In this document: positions 19,426 to 28,380 of the stretch, in pieces
Position numbering within the stretch: position 1 is the first letter of the stretch
Layout: each line of letters begins with the position of its first letter
From: Flavobacterium sp. KMS
GTDB lineage: Bacteria > Bacteroidota > Bacteroidia > Flavobacteriales > Flavobacteriaceae
Reading direction: 5' to 3'
NCBI RefSeq assembly: GCF_000813005.1
Contig: NZ_JSYP01000003.1
Coordinates: 186,001 to 250,000 of the forward strand
DNA length: 64,000 bases
Program-made: the position numbers and the translations under genes
Notes under the pieces: generated by a model
Database searches by the model: none
Told to the model about the DNA's origin: nothing
The model's input: only the letters and a program-made list of their open reading frames with translations

Positions 19426-19489
19426 TTTTTTTCTTAAAATTAAGTCGCTAATAATTGAAATTGATTTATAAGTAAACTTAATCATAATG

Positions 19490-19518
19490 AACCCGATCTT
19501 GTATCGGGTTTATTTTTT
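19490..19518 (+). terminator. Intrinsic terminator after the first RND operon
   Basis: The stem AACCCGAT / ATCGGGTT closes a CTTGT loop and is followed by TATTTTTTT. It lies 65 bp past the channel gene stop. Confidence 0.9.
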
Positions 19519-19548
19519 TAGACTAGTCTCAACTTAACCCTTTTTTAT

Positions 19549-19556
19549 TATTTTTG
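19549..19556 (+). promoter_or_regulatory. -7 promoter box (TATTTTTG)
   Basis: Matches the Bacteroidota consensus TAnnTTTG, just after the preceding terminator and 72 bp before the lipoprotein gene at 19629. No clear -33 TTG is visible. Confidence 0.4.
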
Positions 19557-19628
19557 ATTGATTTAAAGAAACTCAAAAACATCAAAAAGCCCACGTTAAG
19601 GCTAAAAAAATTCTCTAAAAACCTATAA

Positions 19629-20411
19629 ATGAAAAAGAAATCTATACTTTTTATTTTTTTAACGATACTTTTAATTTCGTGTAAGGATACTGTAAAACAG
19701 GAAAACAACCTTATAAAGCCTGACAGTATAAAACAAGAAGAAAAAAATGCAGCATCAGTAATTACAGATTCATCAACGGCAGTTTATTTTATAAAAACCA
19801 AAATGATACCCGCTACGGATGAACTTAGAAAAGTCATCACAGAAAAAATTGAAAGCGTAGAAAGTGTTGATTTTACAGGCGATAAAATTCCTGATTATAT
19901 CTGTAAAACGGCGATAGATTCGTTGGGAATTGGAAATGAATACTGGATTTCATCGGAATATAAAACTATAAAAAAAGCAAAACATTATGACGGTTTTCAT
20001 TATCGTTGGTTTATAAATTTAGATGATGATCCCGAACCTGAAATGTTTGAAACAAACGGTGACGAGGATGGTGCTGATTACACTATTAGGGATCAGGATT
20101 TAATAACAGGAAAAGACAAAATATTGCTTTATATCAATCCGGTTATCATTGAAAATCAGAAAAAGTATTGGGGGTATTCTTGGGACGTAAAAAATATAAT
20201 TGCCCGAAAAATCGGAACCGATATTGAACTGTTCTGCTCTTTAAACCATAAAGTAATCAGAGACGGGAATGAAGAATATGACCCGAAATTTCAGAAAATA
20301 ATGCCCGTAATCTTTTTTACGGGACATCATACACAAGAAAGCGGAGATCATTTCATAAAAGAAGAACAATGGTTAACATTGAAAGAAATCATCAAACAAA
20401 CCAAAAGATAA
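19629..20411 (+). CDS. Hypothetical lipoprotein
   Basis: 260 residues. Signal and lipobox (FLTILLISCKD, Cys at about 18). The mature part contains acidic segments (FTGDKIPDYIC, INLDDDPEPEMFETNGDEDGAD) that resemble FG-GAP/calcium-binding type loops found in exported proteins, but I cannot name the family. A single gene with its own promoter-like box. Confidence 0.65.
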   Translation: MKKKSILFIFLTILLISCKDTVKQENNLIKPDSIKQEEKNAASVITDSSTAVYFIKTKMIPATDELRKVITEKIESVESVDFTGDKIPDYICKTAIDSLGIGNEYWISSEYKTIKKAKHYDGFHYRWFINLDDDPEPEMFETNGDEDGADYTIRDQDLITGKDKILLYINPVIIENQKKYWGYSWDVKNIIARKIGTDIELFCSLNHKVIRDGNEEYDPKFQKIMPVIFFTGHHTQESGDHFIKEEQWLTLKEIIKQTKR

Positions 20412-20502
20412 ACCCCTAAAAAACAATACTTAATCTCTTGCCTAATTTTCTAAAGCTTGTGTTTTTTTTATTAAATATTCGCTCAGATCCTAAAAAAAAT
20501 AC

Positions 20503-20631
20503 TTAACACATAGAAACATAGATTTTATATGTAAAAAAGAGCAACGAAAAGAAATACATTTGAACTATGTTTATTTTAAACAAGTAAAACGCCTATTCTG
20601 AGAATCCAAAATCTATGTTTCTATGTGTTAA
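20503..20631. repeat. 129-bp palindromic element with perfect 24-bp inverted arms
   Basis: The arm at 20503-20526 and the arm at 20608-20631 are exact reverse complements over 24 bp (inner sequence AAAATCTATGTTTCTATGTG). The 81-bp centre is unique. It lies between two convergent genes, so it could serve as a transcription terminator or be a small palindromic mobile repeat. Confidence 0.8.
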
Positions 20632-20657
20632 AATAATTACAACCAATAGATTATATT

Positions 20658-21317
20658 TTAAAATTCATTAGGTTTTGTTTTTGGATTATAAAGCATTGCC
20701 GTACACAAACAGTTTTTCCTTTCTTTACTCATTAATATGGGGCAATTAATACAGGATTTGCAATTTTCCCAAAATCGTTCGTCAGTAGTTAATTCAGAAT
20801 AAGTAACGGGTTCAAAACCGAGTTCATGATTCATTTTCATTACGGTCAGCCCTGTGGTTAGACTAAATATGCTAGCATTAGGATATCTTTGGCGGCTCAG
20901 CCAAAAGATTTTTCTTTTAATTCTTTTAGCAAGACCAGTATGTCTGAATTGTGGAGCGACTATTAATCCTGAATTAGAAACAAATTGTCCATTACCCCAA
21001 GAAGAGATAAAAGAGAAACCTGCCCATGTTCCGTCGGATGCAAAAGCAATAATAGCTTCTCCCTTTTTCATTTTTTCCTCCAGCGTTTCTGGAGAACGTC
21101 CTGAAATTCCTGTTCCCCGTGCTATAGCCGATGATAAGGTCGTTTCGCAAATTTCTTTTATCCAAAATAGATGGTTGGCATTGGCGATTTCAATGGTGAA
21201 AGTTAGTAATTCCTCAGCTGGTTGAATACCTAATAATAAGGCTGTTTTGTCTGGGAATGGATCAGACAATAAAAAGGGGTTGTCTGAAAAATTTATGGTG
21301 CGTTGTCGGGTTTTCAT
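20658..21317 (-). CDS. GNAT-family N-acetyltransferase with C-terminal cysteine cluster
   Basis: 219 residues. The middle has the acetyl-CoA motif A pattern: SGLIVAPQFRHTGLAKRIKRKIF (R/QxxGxA-type, shown in part). The last ~40 residues contain CKSCINCP followed by NCLC, i.e. five cysteines in a CxxCxxC-x10-CxC array, suggesting a bound metal or Fe-S cluster. The substrate is unknown. It stands alone on the minus strand, with a palindromic repeat downstream. Confidence 0.75.
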   Translation of the reverse strand: MKTRQRTINFSDNPFLLSDPFPDKTALLLGIQPAEELLTFTIEIANANHLFWIKEICETTLSSAIARGTGISGRSPETLEEKMKKGEAIIAFASDGTWAGFSFISSWGNGQFVSNSGLIVAPQFRHTGLAKRIKRKIFWLSRQRYPNASIFSLTTGLTVMKMNHELGFEPVTYSELTTDERFWENCKSCINCPILMSKERKNCLCTAMLYNPKTKPNEF

Positions 21318-21507
21318 ATCTAATTTAGCGTATTTTGATTTTATTAATAATGCTAATACAATATGAAATATTCAAATTACATACCAATGTAGGTTTATGG
21401 TTGCTGTGTAAGCGTTACAAGCTGTCTTTGCTTGGCTTGCGCCAATAATAAGATATTTATTGGTAGATTCTATCCCTATCATTATGATATGATTGTATCA
21501 TTATGAG

Positions 21508-21691
21508 ATGCCATTAAGTTAAGAGATTTAAGATTTAAGATCAACGATTGTAGACTTTTGATTTGGTGTTAATAAATAAAAAAAACACCTATTTTAAGCG
21601 GTTTCATATTTCTGAAATCAATCCCGACGCTTCGGGACGTTAGTCAAAGATCCTAAATCATTTTTAAAATTATTGCTTAACTTAATGACAT
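21508..21691. repeat. MITE-like element, copy 1
   Basis: Bounded by inverted termini ATGCCATTAAGTTAAG and CTTAACTTAATGACAT (16 bp, one mismatch). It contains a central hairpin CCCGACGCTTCGGG (21622-21635) and a 48-bp segment (21601-21648) that recurs inverted, with 45 of 48 identical, at 23164-23211. It has no ORF. Confidence 0.7.
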
Positions 21692-21750
21692 TACCCGAAG
21701 ACTCAGGATTGCTTCTTTGCGAGAAGTTTATTTATTACAATCATATAAAA

Positions 21751-23025
21751 TTAAGTAGCAAGCAAACTCTTATAATAAGCTTCCACATCTTTCCAGTGAT
21801 AATATGGCGCTTTATCTGTTTGTATAGTTGGAACAAGGATTTCTTTTTCGTGCAGAAGGAATTTTACAAGAATATCATCAGATTTTGATTTTCTGAAAAA
21901 TACAATTTGTATGTTACCAGCCATAGGTGCTACTTTAAAGTTGCTCCAAGCTTCGTAAAATTTACCAGGATCAGAGATACTATTATAACTTCCGTCTAAA
22001 TGAAGTAACATCGCCAACGGAATTATATTACCATCATGAGCAAAACGTAGAGTTGCTCCTTTTCCTTTAGAAGCAATTATTTTATTGGCACTTTCCATAA
22101 TATTTTTTAATGTTGGTTTTTGATTTTCAAACATGATTCCGTTATTAAGGGCTGAGTTTGCATCGTTTACATATAAGCGATAGTTGCCACTTTGCCATAG
22201 GTCAAACAATTCCTGTTTTTCGAATAAATCATAAAAGGATAGTTTTGTTTCTGTATTTTGCATCCCTCCTGCTATGGCAAATAATTTTTTCATGAGGTCG
22301 TCAGGATTTACTTTTTTAACGATATAATCAGTATCAGAAAATAGAGAATTTACCAAACGATCTGGGTTTGTATGTTTGGCTTCAAATTTTAGGAATTCTT
22401 CTTTCCATGTGTCTTTCGCAGATCTAAAAGCAATTGCTTCTTTTGTATGATAGTTTAAATACTGTTGCCATTTTATACCCGCATTTCGAGAAATTTGCAG
22501 GCTTGGATTAAGTTCTTTAATACGTTCGCTAAAAGCATCCATACTTAGAACAACACGCACAACTGTTGTGGCACTGGCTTCGACTTGAGCATCTTTTGCA
22601 AAAACTTTTGGATAATGCGCATACATACGTTCAGCGATTCCTCTTTGCTCCCTTTGTCCTAATGGCGTAAGATCGCCCCCTCTAAATTCTACTTCTGTCC
22701 AAAGTTCCTGCAATCGTTTTAAGGCGTCTTTACCTAAATCAGATAACGCTCCATTTTTATTAGCATCTTCAAATAGGTTAATTACATCTTTATAATCATT
22801 ATCACTTATTAAATAACGGGAACCATGTCGCCCAAAATGACTGATATAAAATGCCTCATATCCTTTTGGTAACGGTGTATAAGCTACAATATCCTTATCT
22901 GGATAAGCGTAATGTACACCAGCAGTTTTTTCGGGAGTATCAAATAATTCTTGTTGGGTAGTTTGGGCTAAAATAACAGACAAATTAGCTAGCGTAAATA
23001 ATAATGATAAACGGATTTTTTTCAT
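21751..23025 (-). CDS. Histidine acid phosphatase (MINPP/phytase-like), exported
   Basis: 424 residues with signal peptide (MKKIRLSLLFTLANLSVILAQ). FYISHFGRHGSRYL holds the RHGxR phosphohistidine motif (residues 66-70, nucleophile His67), and LRFAHDGNIIPLAMLL gives the C-terminal proton-donor HD motif. The form SHFGRHGSRY is typical of multiple inositol polyphosphate phosphatases. A periplasmic or surface enzyme releasing phosphate from phytate-like or other organic phosphates. It stands alone, flanked by two inverted copies of a MITE-like repeat. Confidence 0.88.
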   Translation of the reverse strand: MKKIRLSLLFTLANLSVILAQTTQQELFDTPEKTAGVHYAYPDKDIVAYTPLPKGYEAFYISHFGRHGSRYLISDNDYKDVINLFEDANKNGALSDLGKDALKRLQELWTEVEFRGGDLTPLGQREQRGIAERMYAHYPKVFAKDAQVEASATTVVRVVLSMDAFSERIKELNPSLQISRNAGIKWQQYLNYHTKEAIAFRSAKDTWKEEFLKFEAKHTNPDRLVNSLFSDTDYIVKKVNPDDLMKKLFAIAGGMQNTETKLSFYDLFEKQELFDLWQSGNYRLYVNDANSALNNGIMFENQKPTLKNIMESANKIIASKGKGATLRFAHDGNIIPLAMLLHLDGSYNSISDPGKFYEAWSNFKVAPMAGNIQIVFFRKSKSDDILVKFLLHEKEILVPTIQTDKAPYYHWKDVEAYYKSLLAT

Positions 23026-23122
23026 TTTGGTTTAGTTTTTTGCGAAGTAAATATATTGTAAATACTAGAAAATAATTGCGGTTATTTAGCTCATTAAATT
23101 ATTATTAACAACCCGTTGGGGA

Positions 23123-23246
23123 ATGTCACTAAGTTAAGGGAAAATGATAAAAAGATTTAAGATTTTGACTAACGTCCCGAAGCGTCGGGATTGATTTCAG
23201 ATGTGTGAAACTGCGTAAAATATAAAATCTATTAACTTAACGACAT
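23123..23246. repeat. MITE-like element, copy 2 (inverted relative to copy 1)
   Basis: Termini ATGTCACTAAGTTAAG and ATTAACTTAACGACAT form inverted ends like those of copy 1. It carries the same central hairpin in inverted orientation (23174-23189) and is shorter, 124 bp. A degraded fragment with GCGTTAGTCAAA and ATTAAGTTAAGG sits at 33670-33709. Confidence 0.65.
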
Positions 23247-23261
23247 TGCGGGACGAGAGAA

Positions 23262-23330
23262 AATCTGCGTTTATCTGTGTTTTCGCTTTAGCGAATCAGT
23301 GTCATCCGCGTTCCCTTATAGACAATCTTT
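23262..23330. repeat. Intergenic repeat of the 'ATCCGCGTTCC' family, half copy
   Basis: Contains TTTTCGCTTTAGCGAATC (a self-complementary core) and CATCCGCGTTCCCTTATAGA, which matches the right arm of the full palindromic copy at 62874-63007. Confidence 0.6.
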
Positions 23331-23456
23331 GTCGAGAATACAAATTAGTGGTTTAATAAAATTGTGGTGCATGAAAATACACTTCAATAAAATCGAAGCA
23401 ACGAGAAATGATTAAATAAACGGTATTGTAAGTACTATTTGGCGTTATGAAAAAAG

Positions 23457-24638
23457 TTAGATTTTTTCAGCTTTTCGCAATCGCATCCAAACATATCCAA
23501 GTGCAAGAAAAACCATTGATGCACTGCCGTACATAAGCATTGGAATGTTTGCAATTACATCCTGATACATCCATCCGGCAACAAGTGCGCCAAGACCAAT
23601 TCCTGCTTCAAGGGCAATGTACATAGTTGCCATGGCTTTACCTCTATGATCTGCAAAACTCATATCGACTGTCCAGGCATTTAGTGCAGGTGAAACAATT
23701 CCTGTGGCAATTCCGTAAATTGCTGCTCCTACTAGAAGTCCGCTAATTGAGGTTGAAAATCCAACTATGATTAGTGATATTATTAAAAAGAAAAGTCCAA
23801 TCCCAATTAAATGTAAACGACCATATTTATCAGAAGCTTTTCCTGCTCCAAAACGAATCATTACTGATGTAATTGTAAAAACCATAAAGAATAGGCCTTT
23901 GTTGGTTATTCCTAAATGCTGACTCCAATCGGGGATTAATGTTAGTATCACACCATATGCCATATAGGAAAGAAAGGTTACTATAGCCGCTGGTAAAACT
24001 TCGACAGCAATAATATCTTTTCTGGAAATCTTTAGGATATGCAAGCTAAAACGCTGTTTATATTTCAACGTTTCTTTCATATTCATTAAAATGACGATGG
24101 ACAAAAGTGCAAAAACGGAAGATGCATAAAAAAGCATGTTCATGGATGAATATATCTTAATTGTACTCCCAATGGCTGGCCCTAAAGCCATTCCGATAGA
24201 AAAACAAAGACCATGTAAGCCCAACGCTTCGCCCCAACGTTCTCTCGGAACAATATCGGCAACATAAGCTGCTGTTGCTGTAGGTTTAAATCCTGTAGAA
24301 AATCCGTGAATTAGTCGCAAGAATAAAAAACCTGAAACTGTTCCTAAAATTGGATAGAGAATTCCGCAAACAAAGCATACAATTGATCCGACTGCCATAA
24401 CAGGAACTCTTCCTAATGTATCAGTTAACCGACCACTGAATGGTCTTGAAATTCCGGCTGTTAATGTAAAAAGCGCAACAATTAATCCTTTATATTCTGC
24501 CCCACCCATATTACTTAAATATTCTGGAAGTTCAGGAATTAGCATATTAAAACTAGCAGAAAAGAGTAAGGAACTTAAACATACTAATCCAAACTGAAGA
24601 TTATAGATTGGATGAACGGCTTTTACAGGGGAATTCAT
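23457..24638 (-). CDS. MFS transporter (12 TM)
   Basis: 393 residues, about twelve hydrophobic segments. Loop 2-3 holds SGRLTDTLGRVPVM, the major facilitator motif A (GxLxDrxGRkxxl), and a related copy GAGKASDKYGRLHLIG follows in the second half. It is a drug- or metabolite-proton antiporter type (YfcJ/TetA-like). A -7 box TATCTTTG lies at 24657-24664 with a TTTG 16 bp upstream of it. The substrate is unknown. Confidence 0.88.
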   Translation of the reverse strand: MNSPVKAVHPIYNLQFGLVCLSSLLFSASFNMLIPELPEYLSNMGGAEYKGLIVALFTLTAGISRPFSGRLTDTLGRVPVMAVGSIVCFVCGILYPILGTVSGFLFLRLIHGFSTGFKPTATAAYVADIVPRERWGEALGLHGLCFSIGMALGPAIGSTIKIYSSMNMLFYASSVFALLSIVILMNMKETLKYKQRFSLHILKISRKDIIAVEVLPAAIVTFLSYMAYGVILTLIPDWSQHLGITNKGLFFMVFTITSVMIRFGAGKASDKYGRLHLIGIGLFFLIISLIIVGFSTSISGLLVGAAIYGIATGIVSPALNAWTVDMSFADHRGKAMATMYIALEAGIGLGALVAGWMYQDVIANIPMLMYGSASMVFLALGYVWMRLRKAEKI

Positions 24639-24656
24639 GAGGTATTTTTAGAAATG

Positions 24657-24684
24657 CAAAGATAGGCAAAACTCTAACCTCAAA
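24657..24684 (-). promoter_or_regulatory. Promoter of the MFS gene
   Basis: On the minus strand TTTG (24684-24681), a 16-bp spacer and TATCTTTG (24664-24657) match the Bacteroidota -33/-7 layout, 19 bp before the MFS start codon. Confidence 0.55.
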
Positions 24685-24734
24685 CTAACGGATAATTGAA
24701 GAAGTTGCTATGTAAAAACAGTTTAAATTATAAG

Positions 24735-25229
24735 CTATTCATAAGTCTCATAATTGATATACAAAACACAATTAGGCAGTATTTCTTTCATTGTAATAAC
24801 GTGTTCCAAAAGGTATTCTCTATCAATGTTTTCGGAAGAAACATACAATTCTTTTAATTTTTGAAGGTTAAATAATCCTGGTAAATCTTCTAAATGAATT
24901 TCTGTTTTTAAGATATCTAAGTATTCTAAATCGACTAATTTATTAAGATATGGTATAGATTTATTTGTGATCTTTTCATGCTCTCTTAGAGTAAGTTCCC
25001 GTAAGTTTTTAATGTTACTAATATGCCTTACTCCTTCATCGGTTATGAGATTAAATTTAAAATAAAGCCGATGAATAGATGGTATTCTAGATGTCATTGT
25101 AAACAAAAAGTCATCATCGAGTTCGGTATCAATAGCCTTATAACCATCTATTTCTGATGGTATAGCAGCAAGATTTCCAATATCAAAGTTGCTTCTCCAG
25201 AAGTATTTTTCTTTTCCTTTTAAATGCAT
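24735..25229 (-). CDS. Small leucine-rich-repeat protein
   Basis: 164 residues, no signal peptide. Repeats of about 24 residues are visible in the centre: IKNLRELTLREHEKITNKS, LVDLEYLDILKTEIHLED and LQKLKELYVSSENI. This is a cytosolic LRR fold, usually for protein binding. It is next to, but divergent from, the cysteine-peptidase-like gene at 25587, so an immunity or partner role can be imagined but not shown. Confidence 0.6.
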   Translation of the reverse strand: MHLKGKEKYFWRSNFDIGNLAAIPSEIDGYKAIDTELDDDFLFTMTSRIPSIHRLYFKFNLITDEGVRHISNIKNLRELTLREHEKITNKSIPYLNKLVDLEYLDILKTEIHLEDLPGLFNLQKLKELYVSSENIDREYLLEHVITMKEILPNCVLYINYETYE

Positions 25230-25586
25230 GACTAAATTGATTTATGGGTTATTAATGTGAAATAACTTGATTTACAATTACTGCGTTTGTTCGTTTCACT
25301 CGGAGCATTAAAATAAATCAATAGCTGTATATACTATAAAATTAATAATAAAACATTAATTATCATTGATAAGAAAAGAATTAATGTTGCCCAGACATAA
25401 TTACTATATTTAAAGCATTATATGTAATCATGCTAACCAAATTAATCCTAATGTTTTCATAATTTGTACGTTTCTATAACCGTTTAAAAAGTTAAAAATA
25501 CTTATATTTACTTTTTTGGTGATAAAACCCGATTACACGAATAGTAAATTTGAGTAGGTTAAGCCGATTAATTTTAAGCAGTCAAG
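25230..25586. other. Divergent intergenic region with plus-strand promoter
   Basis: 357 bp. TAAATTTG at 25545-25552 fits the -7 consensus and would start transcription about 30 bp before the gene at 25587. An ATATTTACT at 25505-25513 resembles part of the metal-island element, but it has no -7 box at the right distance and I do not count it. Confidence 0.5.
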
Positions 25587-26324
25587 ATGGAACAAAATAC
25601 CATATCAATAGCATCATTACCTTTAGAGGATAATCCTATACCGAATAATATAATAATAAAAGCTGATTTATTACCCAATCCAGAATCCAGGTTAGATTCT
25701 ATGGAAATGAAGGAAACACCTCTTTATGATTCTAGCATTCCTTATAGAGATTTAACGGATGTTGCTAGTAAAAAAGAAAGTATTGCCCGACTGATAGATA
25801 AATTAGATGTTGAAAAAAATATTAGATATCAAAGAACTGTAGAAGATACTTATTGTAATGTGTACTCTTACGATTATTGTTATTTTTCTAAAGTTTATCT
25901 TCCTACGGTTTGGTGGACTGATGAAGCTCTGGAAAATATATTGAACGGACAAGATGTGGAAGCTGTTTTTGAGCAAACCGTAGATCGCATTTATTCTAGT
26001 GCAATACACGACTGGTTTTTACAATGGGGAGCCAGTTTTGGTTGGGAAAGAATGTTTTCTGTTGATGAAATTCAGGAAAAAGTAAATGCAAATGGTGGAA
26101 TCGGAATGATTTGTGCCAAAAGAAGGGAAAAAGGACTGTCTGGACATATAGTTCCTGTTGTTCCCGAAACAGATTTACATAAGGCATATCGTGAAAATGA
26201 TGTGGTAGTGTATCCGCTGCAATCGCAAGCAGGAAAGCTAAATTATAATTACTTTTCTGAGGATAGAAAAGATTGGTGGAATGATGAGTTATATTCCTCT
26301 TATGTGTTTTATTACCATGAATAA
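25587..26324 (+). CDS. Papain-like cysteine peptidase/amidase candidate (NlpC/CHAP-type fold)
   Basis: 245 residues, no signal peptide. TYCNVYSYDYCYF (around residues 88-100) gives a candidate nucleophile Cys in the TxCNxxxxD context used by NlpC/CHAP-like peptidoglycan amidases. GLSGHIVPVVPE (around 191-202) gives the GHI/V histidine, and YPLQSQAG (~215) a possible third polar residue. A conserved Trp-rich stretch (YLPTVWWT) lies between. The first 60 residues look disordered, as in a secreted-effector adaptor. It might cut cell-wall peptides, either as a remodelling enzyme or as an antibacterial effector. No family name is certain. It lies 436 bp upstream of the ligase-like gene on the same strand. 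Confidence 0.5.
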   Translation: MEQNTISIASLPLEDNPIPNNIIIKADLLPNPESRLDSMEMKETPLYDSSIPYRDLTDVASKKESIARLIDKLDVEKNIRYQRTVEDTYCNVYSYDYCYFSKVYLPTVWWTDEALENILNGQDVEAVFEQTVDRIYSSAIHDWFLQWGASFGWERMFSVDEIQEKVNANGGIGMICAKRREKGLSGHIVPVVPETDLHKAYRENDVVVYPLQSQAGKLNYNYFSEDRKDWWNDELYSSYVFYYHE

Positions 26325-26388
26325 AAAAACTTTTGCACTTTATTTTTAAATCCAAAAAAAGCTTATTGATTTTCAATGTGTTAACAAC

Positions 26389-26419
26389 TTGGAAATGATA
26401 AAACAATTCACTACTTTTG
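26389..26419 (+). promoter_or_regulatory. Promoter with long leader before the ligase-like gene
   Basis: TTG (26389-26391), 20-bp spacer, TACTTTTG (26412-26419): a textbook Bacteroidota promoter on the plus strand. The next recognised gene starts only at 26761, leaving a leader of about 335 nt. The leader includes a hairpin GTCTAAT...ATTAGAC (26669-26690) and a 17-codon reading frame beginning at 26625. The rest of the 26325-26760 spacer is featureless. Confidence 0.5.
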
Positions 26420-26760
26420 CAACTTAGAAAATACTAGGAATAGCAAAAGTTGTAATTAAGCTATCCTTATGCTTAAATTATTGATATAAAAGTGATTAAT
26501 AACAATAGTAATTTTATAACCTTATTATAAAATTTTAGTTTTTTTTCAATTCATCAGTCGCTACAAGTACAAAAAATCTAAAATATATTTTCCTATATTT
26601 TTAAAAGTAAACGAAAACTTTTATAATGGAGGCAACAATGATGCTCAATCCGTTACAAGGTTTCTTGTGTCTAATTTAAACTGATTAGACTCTTGTTTGC
26701 GGATAAAAAGTATCATCTTAAAAAAAGTATTATCAACCATAAAAAAGAAAATTAGTATAA

Positions 26761-28302
26761 ATGAAAGACAATCAGACAAAAAAATATTATTGGGGAATTG
26801 GATTAGAAAACGAAACCTATTTGCAATTTGAAGACCCCCTAATAGTTTCTGGTGAATTTATACAAGAAAAAATTGGATTTGAGAAATACAGTATTGATTA
26901 TAGAAAATGCTATAAACCAGAAAGCCTGGCTCCTATTTTAAAAAAAGCTTTTGGATTAAATGAAAGCTATAAAGTAAGCCGAATGATGAATAGTCATTCT
27001 CTGGAAAAACTTGATATAAACTATCAACACAAAACATTATCACCAATAAAACCATTAATTGATACTGAAAATGGTGAGGTGATCGCAGAACCACTTGAGA
27101 ATCCTGATTATCTTGGAAAGTCTATCATGGAACTTTTCCTTGAGGATCAACCGTACAATATTCAGAGTATGATTACTCAAAGAAACAAAACAATGGGTTC
27201 TGTTCATTTTGATGGTGATTCTATCGAATTTGTAACTAAATATTTTGAAAACAGAACAATAGCCGATTCGTGCAAAGAACTAAAAGCTACCAAAAAGTTA
27301 TTCATTGATAAAATTAATGAATCACGTGTATTAAACGGAAAATTAAACTTTCCGGATTATAACAATGGACTTAATATGTTTATGACCAATCAGGAAAATT
27401 TGGTTTTGTTTAATAACGGAACGTACCATTTTCATATTACTTTGCCGTCATTAACAGAAGATAGCAGAATTGTAGATTATAATGAATTTGAAAAGACACA
27501 TGCCAATGCTATTTATTTGTTGCAATGGTTTGAACCATTTTTTATAGCTACTCTTGGAAGTCCAGATATTATGGGAGTGATAAGTGATACTTATAGTATG
27601 GACAAAAAATTTACTTTGGGCTCTATGCGCAATGCAATGTCTCGTTATATAGGTGTAGGAACTTATAATAAAGCGATGCCAAAAGGAAAAATTCTGACTT
27701 ATAAAGTAGATGATTTTAGAAAATTACTAAAATTTGAAAAAGAAGAAAATGTTTGGTGGCGTGATCAGGTTGAAGCTGATATGGAATATGAAATGCTTTC
27801 GGAAGTTGGTCTTGATTTTAATCAGGAAAAAATGTACCAAAGTGGTTTTGAATTCAGAAGTTTTGATGAGTTTCCAGCGCAGTACTTGAACGATGTTCTT
27901 TTTTCTATAATTTTAATTTGTGAGCATTCTTTAAACCTACCCGATGTACAATGGGGACATGATAGTAAAGCATGGAATAATCTAGTTTTTAGAACTTTAA
28001 AAACGGGCTATTTAACTGAAATTAATGAAGATGAAAAGAATGAAGTTTTAAATTTATTGCAAGTAATAAATCCTACTGATAGTAATTATAATACGCTAAA
28101 AGCAGAATTTGATGCTATCATAATGTTAGATGAATTCTTCTTTAAAATTTTGGCTGTCTTACATGATAAATACAAAGACAATAATGTTTGCTTGGATTCT
28201 ATGTACGGACAAAAAACAAACTTCCCTCCTAAATGGGATAACTTTAATAAATACCAAACAGAGAAACATTTAAAGCAAATAGGTTCTTTCTGTGAGAATT
28301 AA
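26761..28302 (+). CDS. COOH-NH2 ligase-like protein (glutamate-cysteine ligase/amidoligase fold candidate)
   Basis: 513 residues, no signal peptide. YYWGIGLENETYL near the N-terminus resembles the GxExE metal/ATP-binding start of glutamate-cysteine ligase-like and amidoligase enzymes. NGTYHFHITLP (about residue 219) supplies the HxH element of that fold, and QWFEPFFIATLGSPD with SMRNAMSRYIGVG resembles the later substrate-binding region. Such enzymes join a carboxylate to an amine using ATP. The pairing with a peptidase-like gene is a known theme for amidoligases (Iyer and colleagues). The family assignment is by eye and tentative. Confidence 0.45.
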   Translation: MKDNQTKKYYWGIGLENETYLQFEDPLIVSGEFIQEKIGFEKYSIDYRKCYKPESLAPILKKAFGLNESYKVSRMMNSHSLEKLDINYQHKTLSPIKPLIDTENGEVIAEPLENPDYLGKSIMELFLEDQPYNIQSMITQRNKTMGSVHFDGDSIEFVTKYFENRTIADSCKELKATKKLFIDKINESRVLNGKLNFPDYNNGLNMFMTNQENLVLFNNGTYHFHITLPSLTEDSRIVDYNEFEKTHANAIYLLQWFEPFFIATLGSPDIMGVISDTYSMDKKFTLGSMRNAMSRYIGVGTYNKAMPKGKILTYKVDDFRKLLKFEKEENVWWRDQVEADMEYEMLSEVGLDFNQEKMYQSGFEFRSFDEFPAQYLNDVLFSIILICEHSLNLPDVQWGHDSKAWNNLVFRTLKTGYLTEINEDEKNEVLNLLQVINPTDSNYNTLKAEFDAIIMLDEFFFKILAVLHDKYKDNNVCLDSMYGQKTNFPPKWDNFNKYQTEKHLKQIGSFCEN

Positions 28303-28325
28303 AAATTATTAAGAAGTTTAAAAAA

Positions 28326-28371
28326 AATCATACAACGCCATAAAATTATGGTATTGTATGATTTTTTTTTT
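28326..28371. terminator. Bidirectional terminator between convergent genes
   Basis: AATCATACAA and CCAT pair with ATGG and TTGTATGATT (one 2-base internal mismatch), with A-run upstream and T11 downstream. Serves both the ligase-like gene and mreB. Confidence 0.85.
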
Positions 28372-28380
28372 TGATTCCTA

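Noticed and set aside
25493..25516. ATATTTACT near the LRR gene resembling the metal-island element
   Set aside because: No -7 box at the proper distance and only the terminal part matches.
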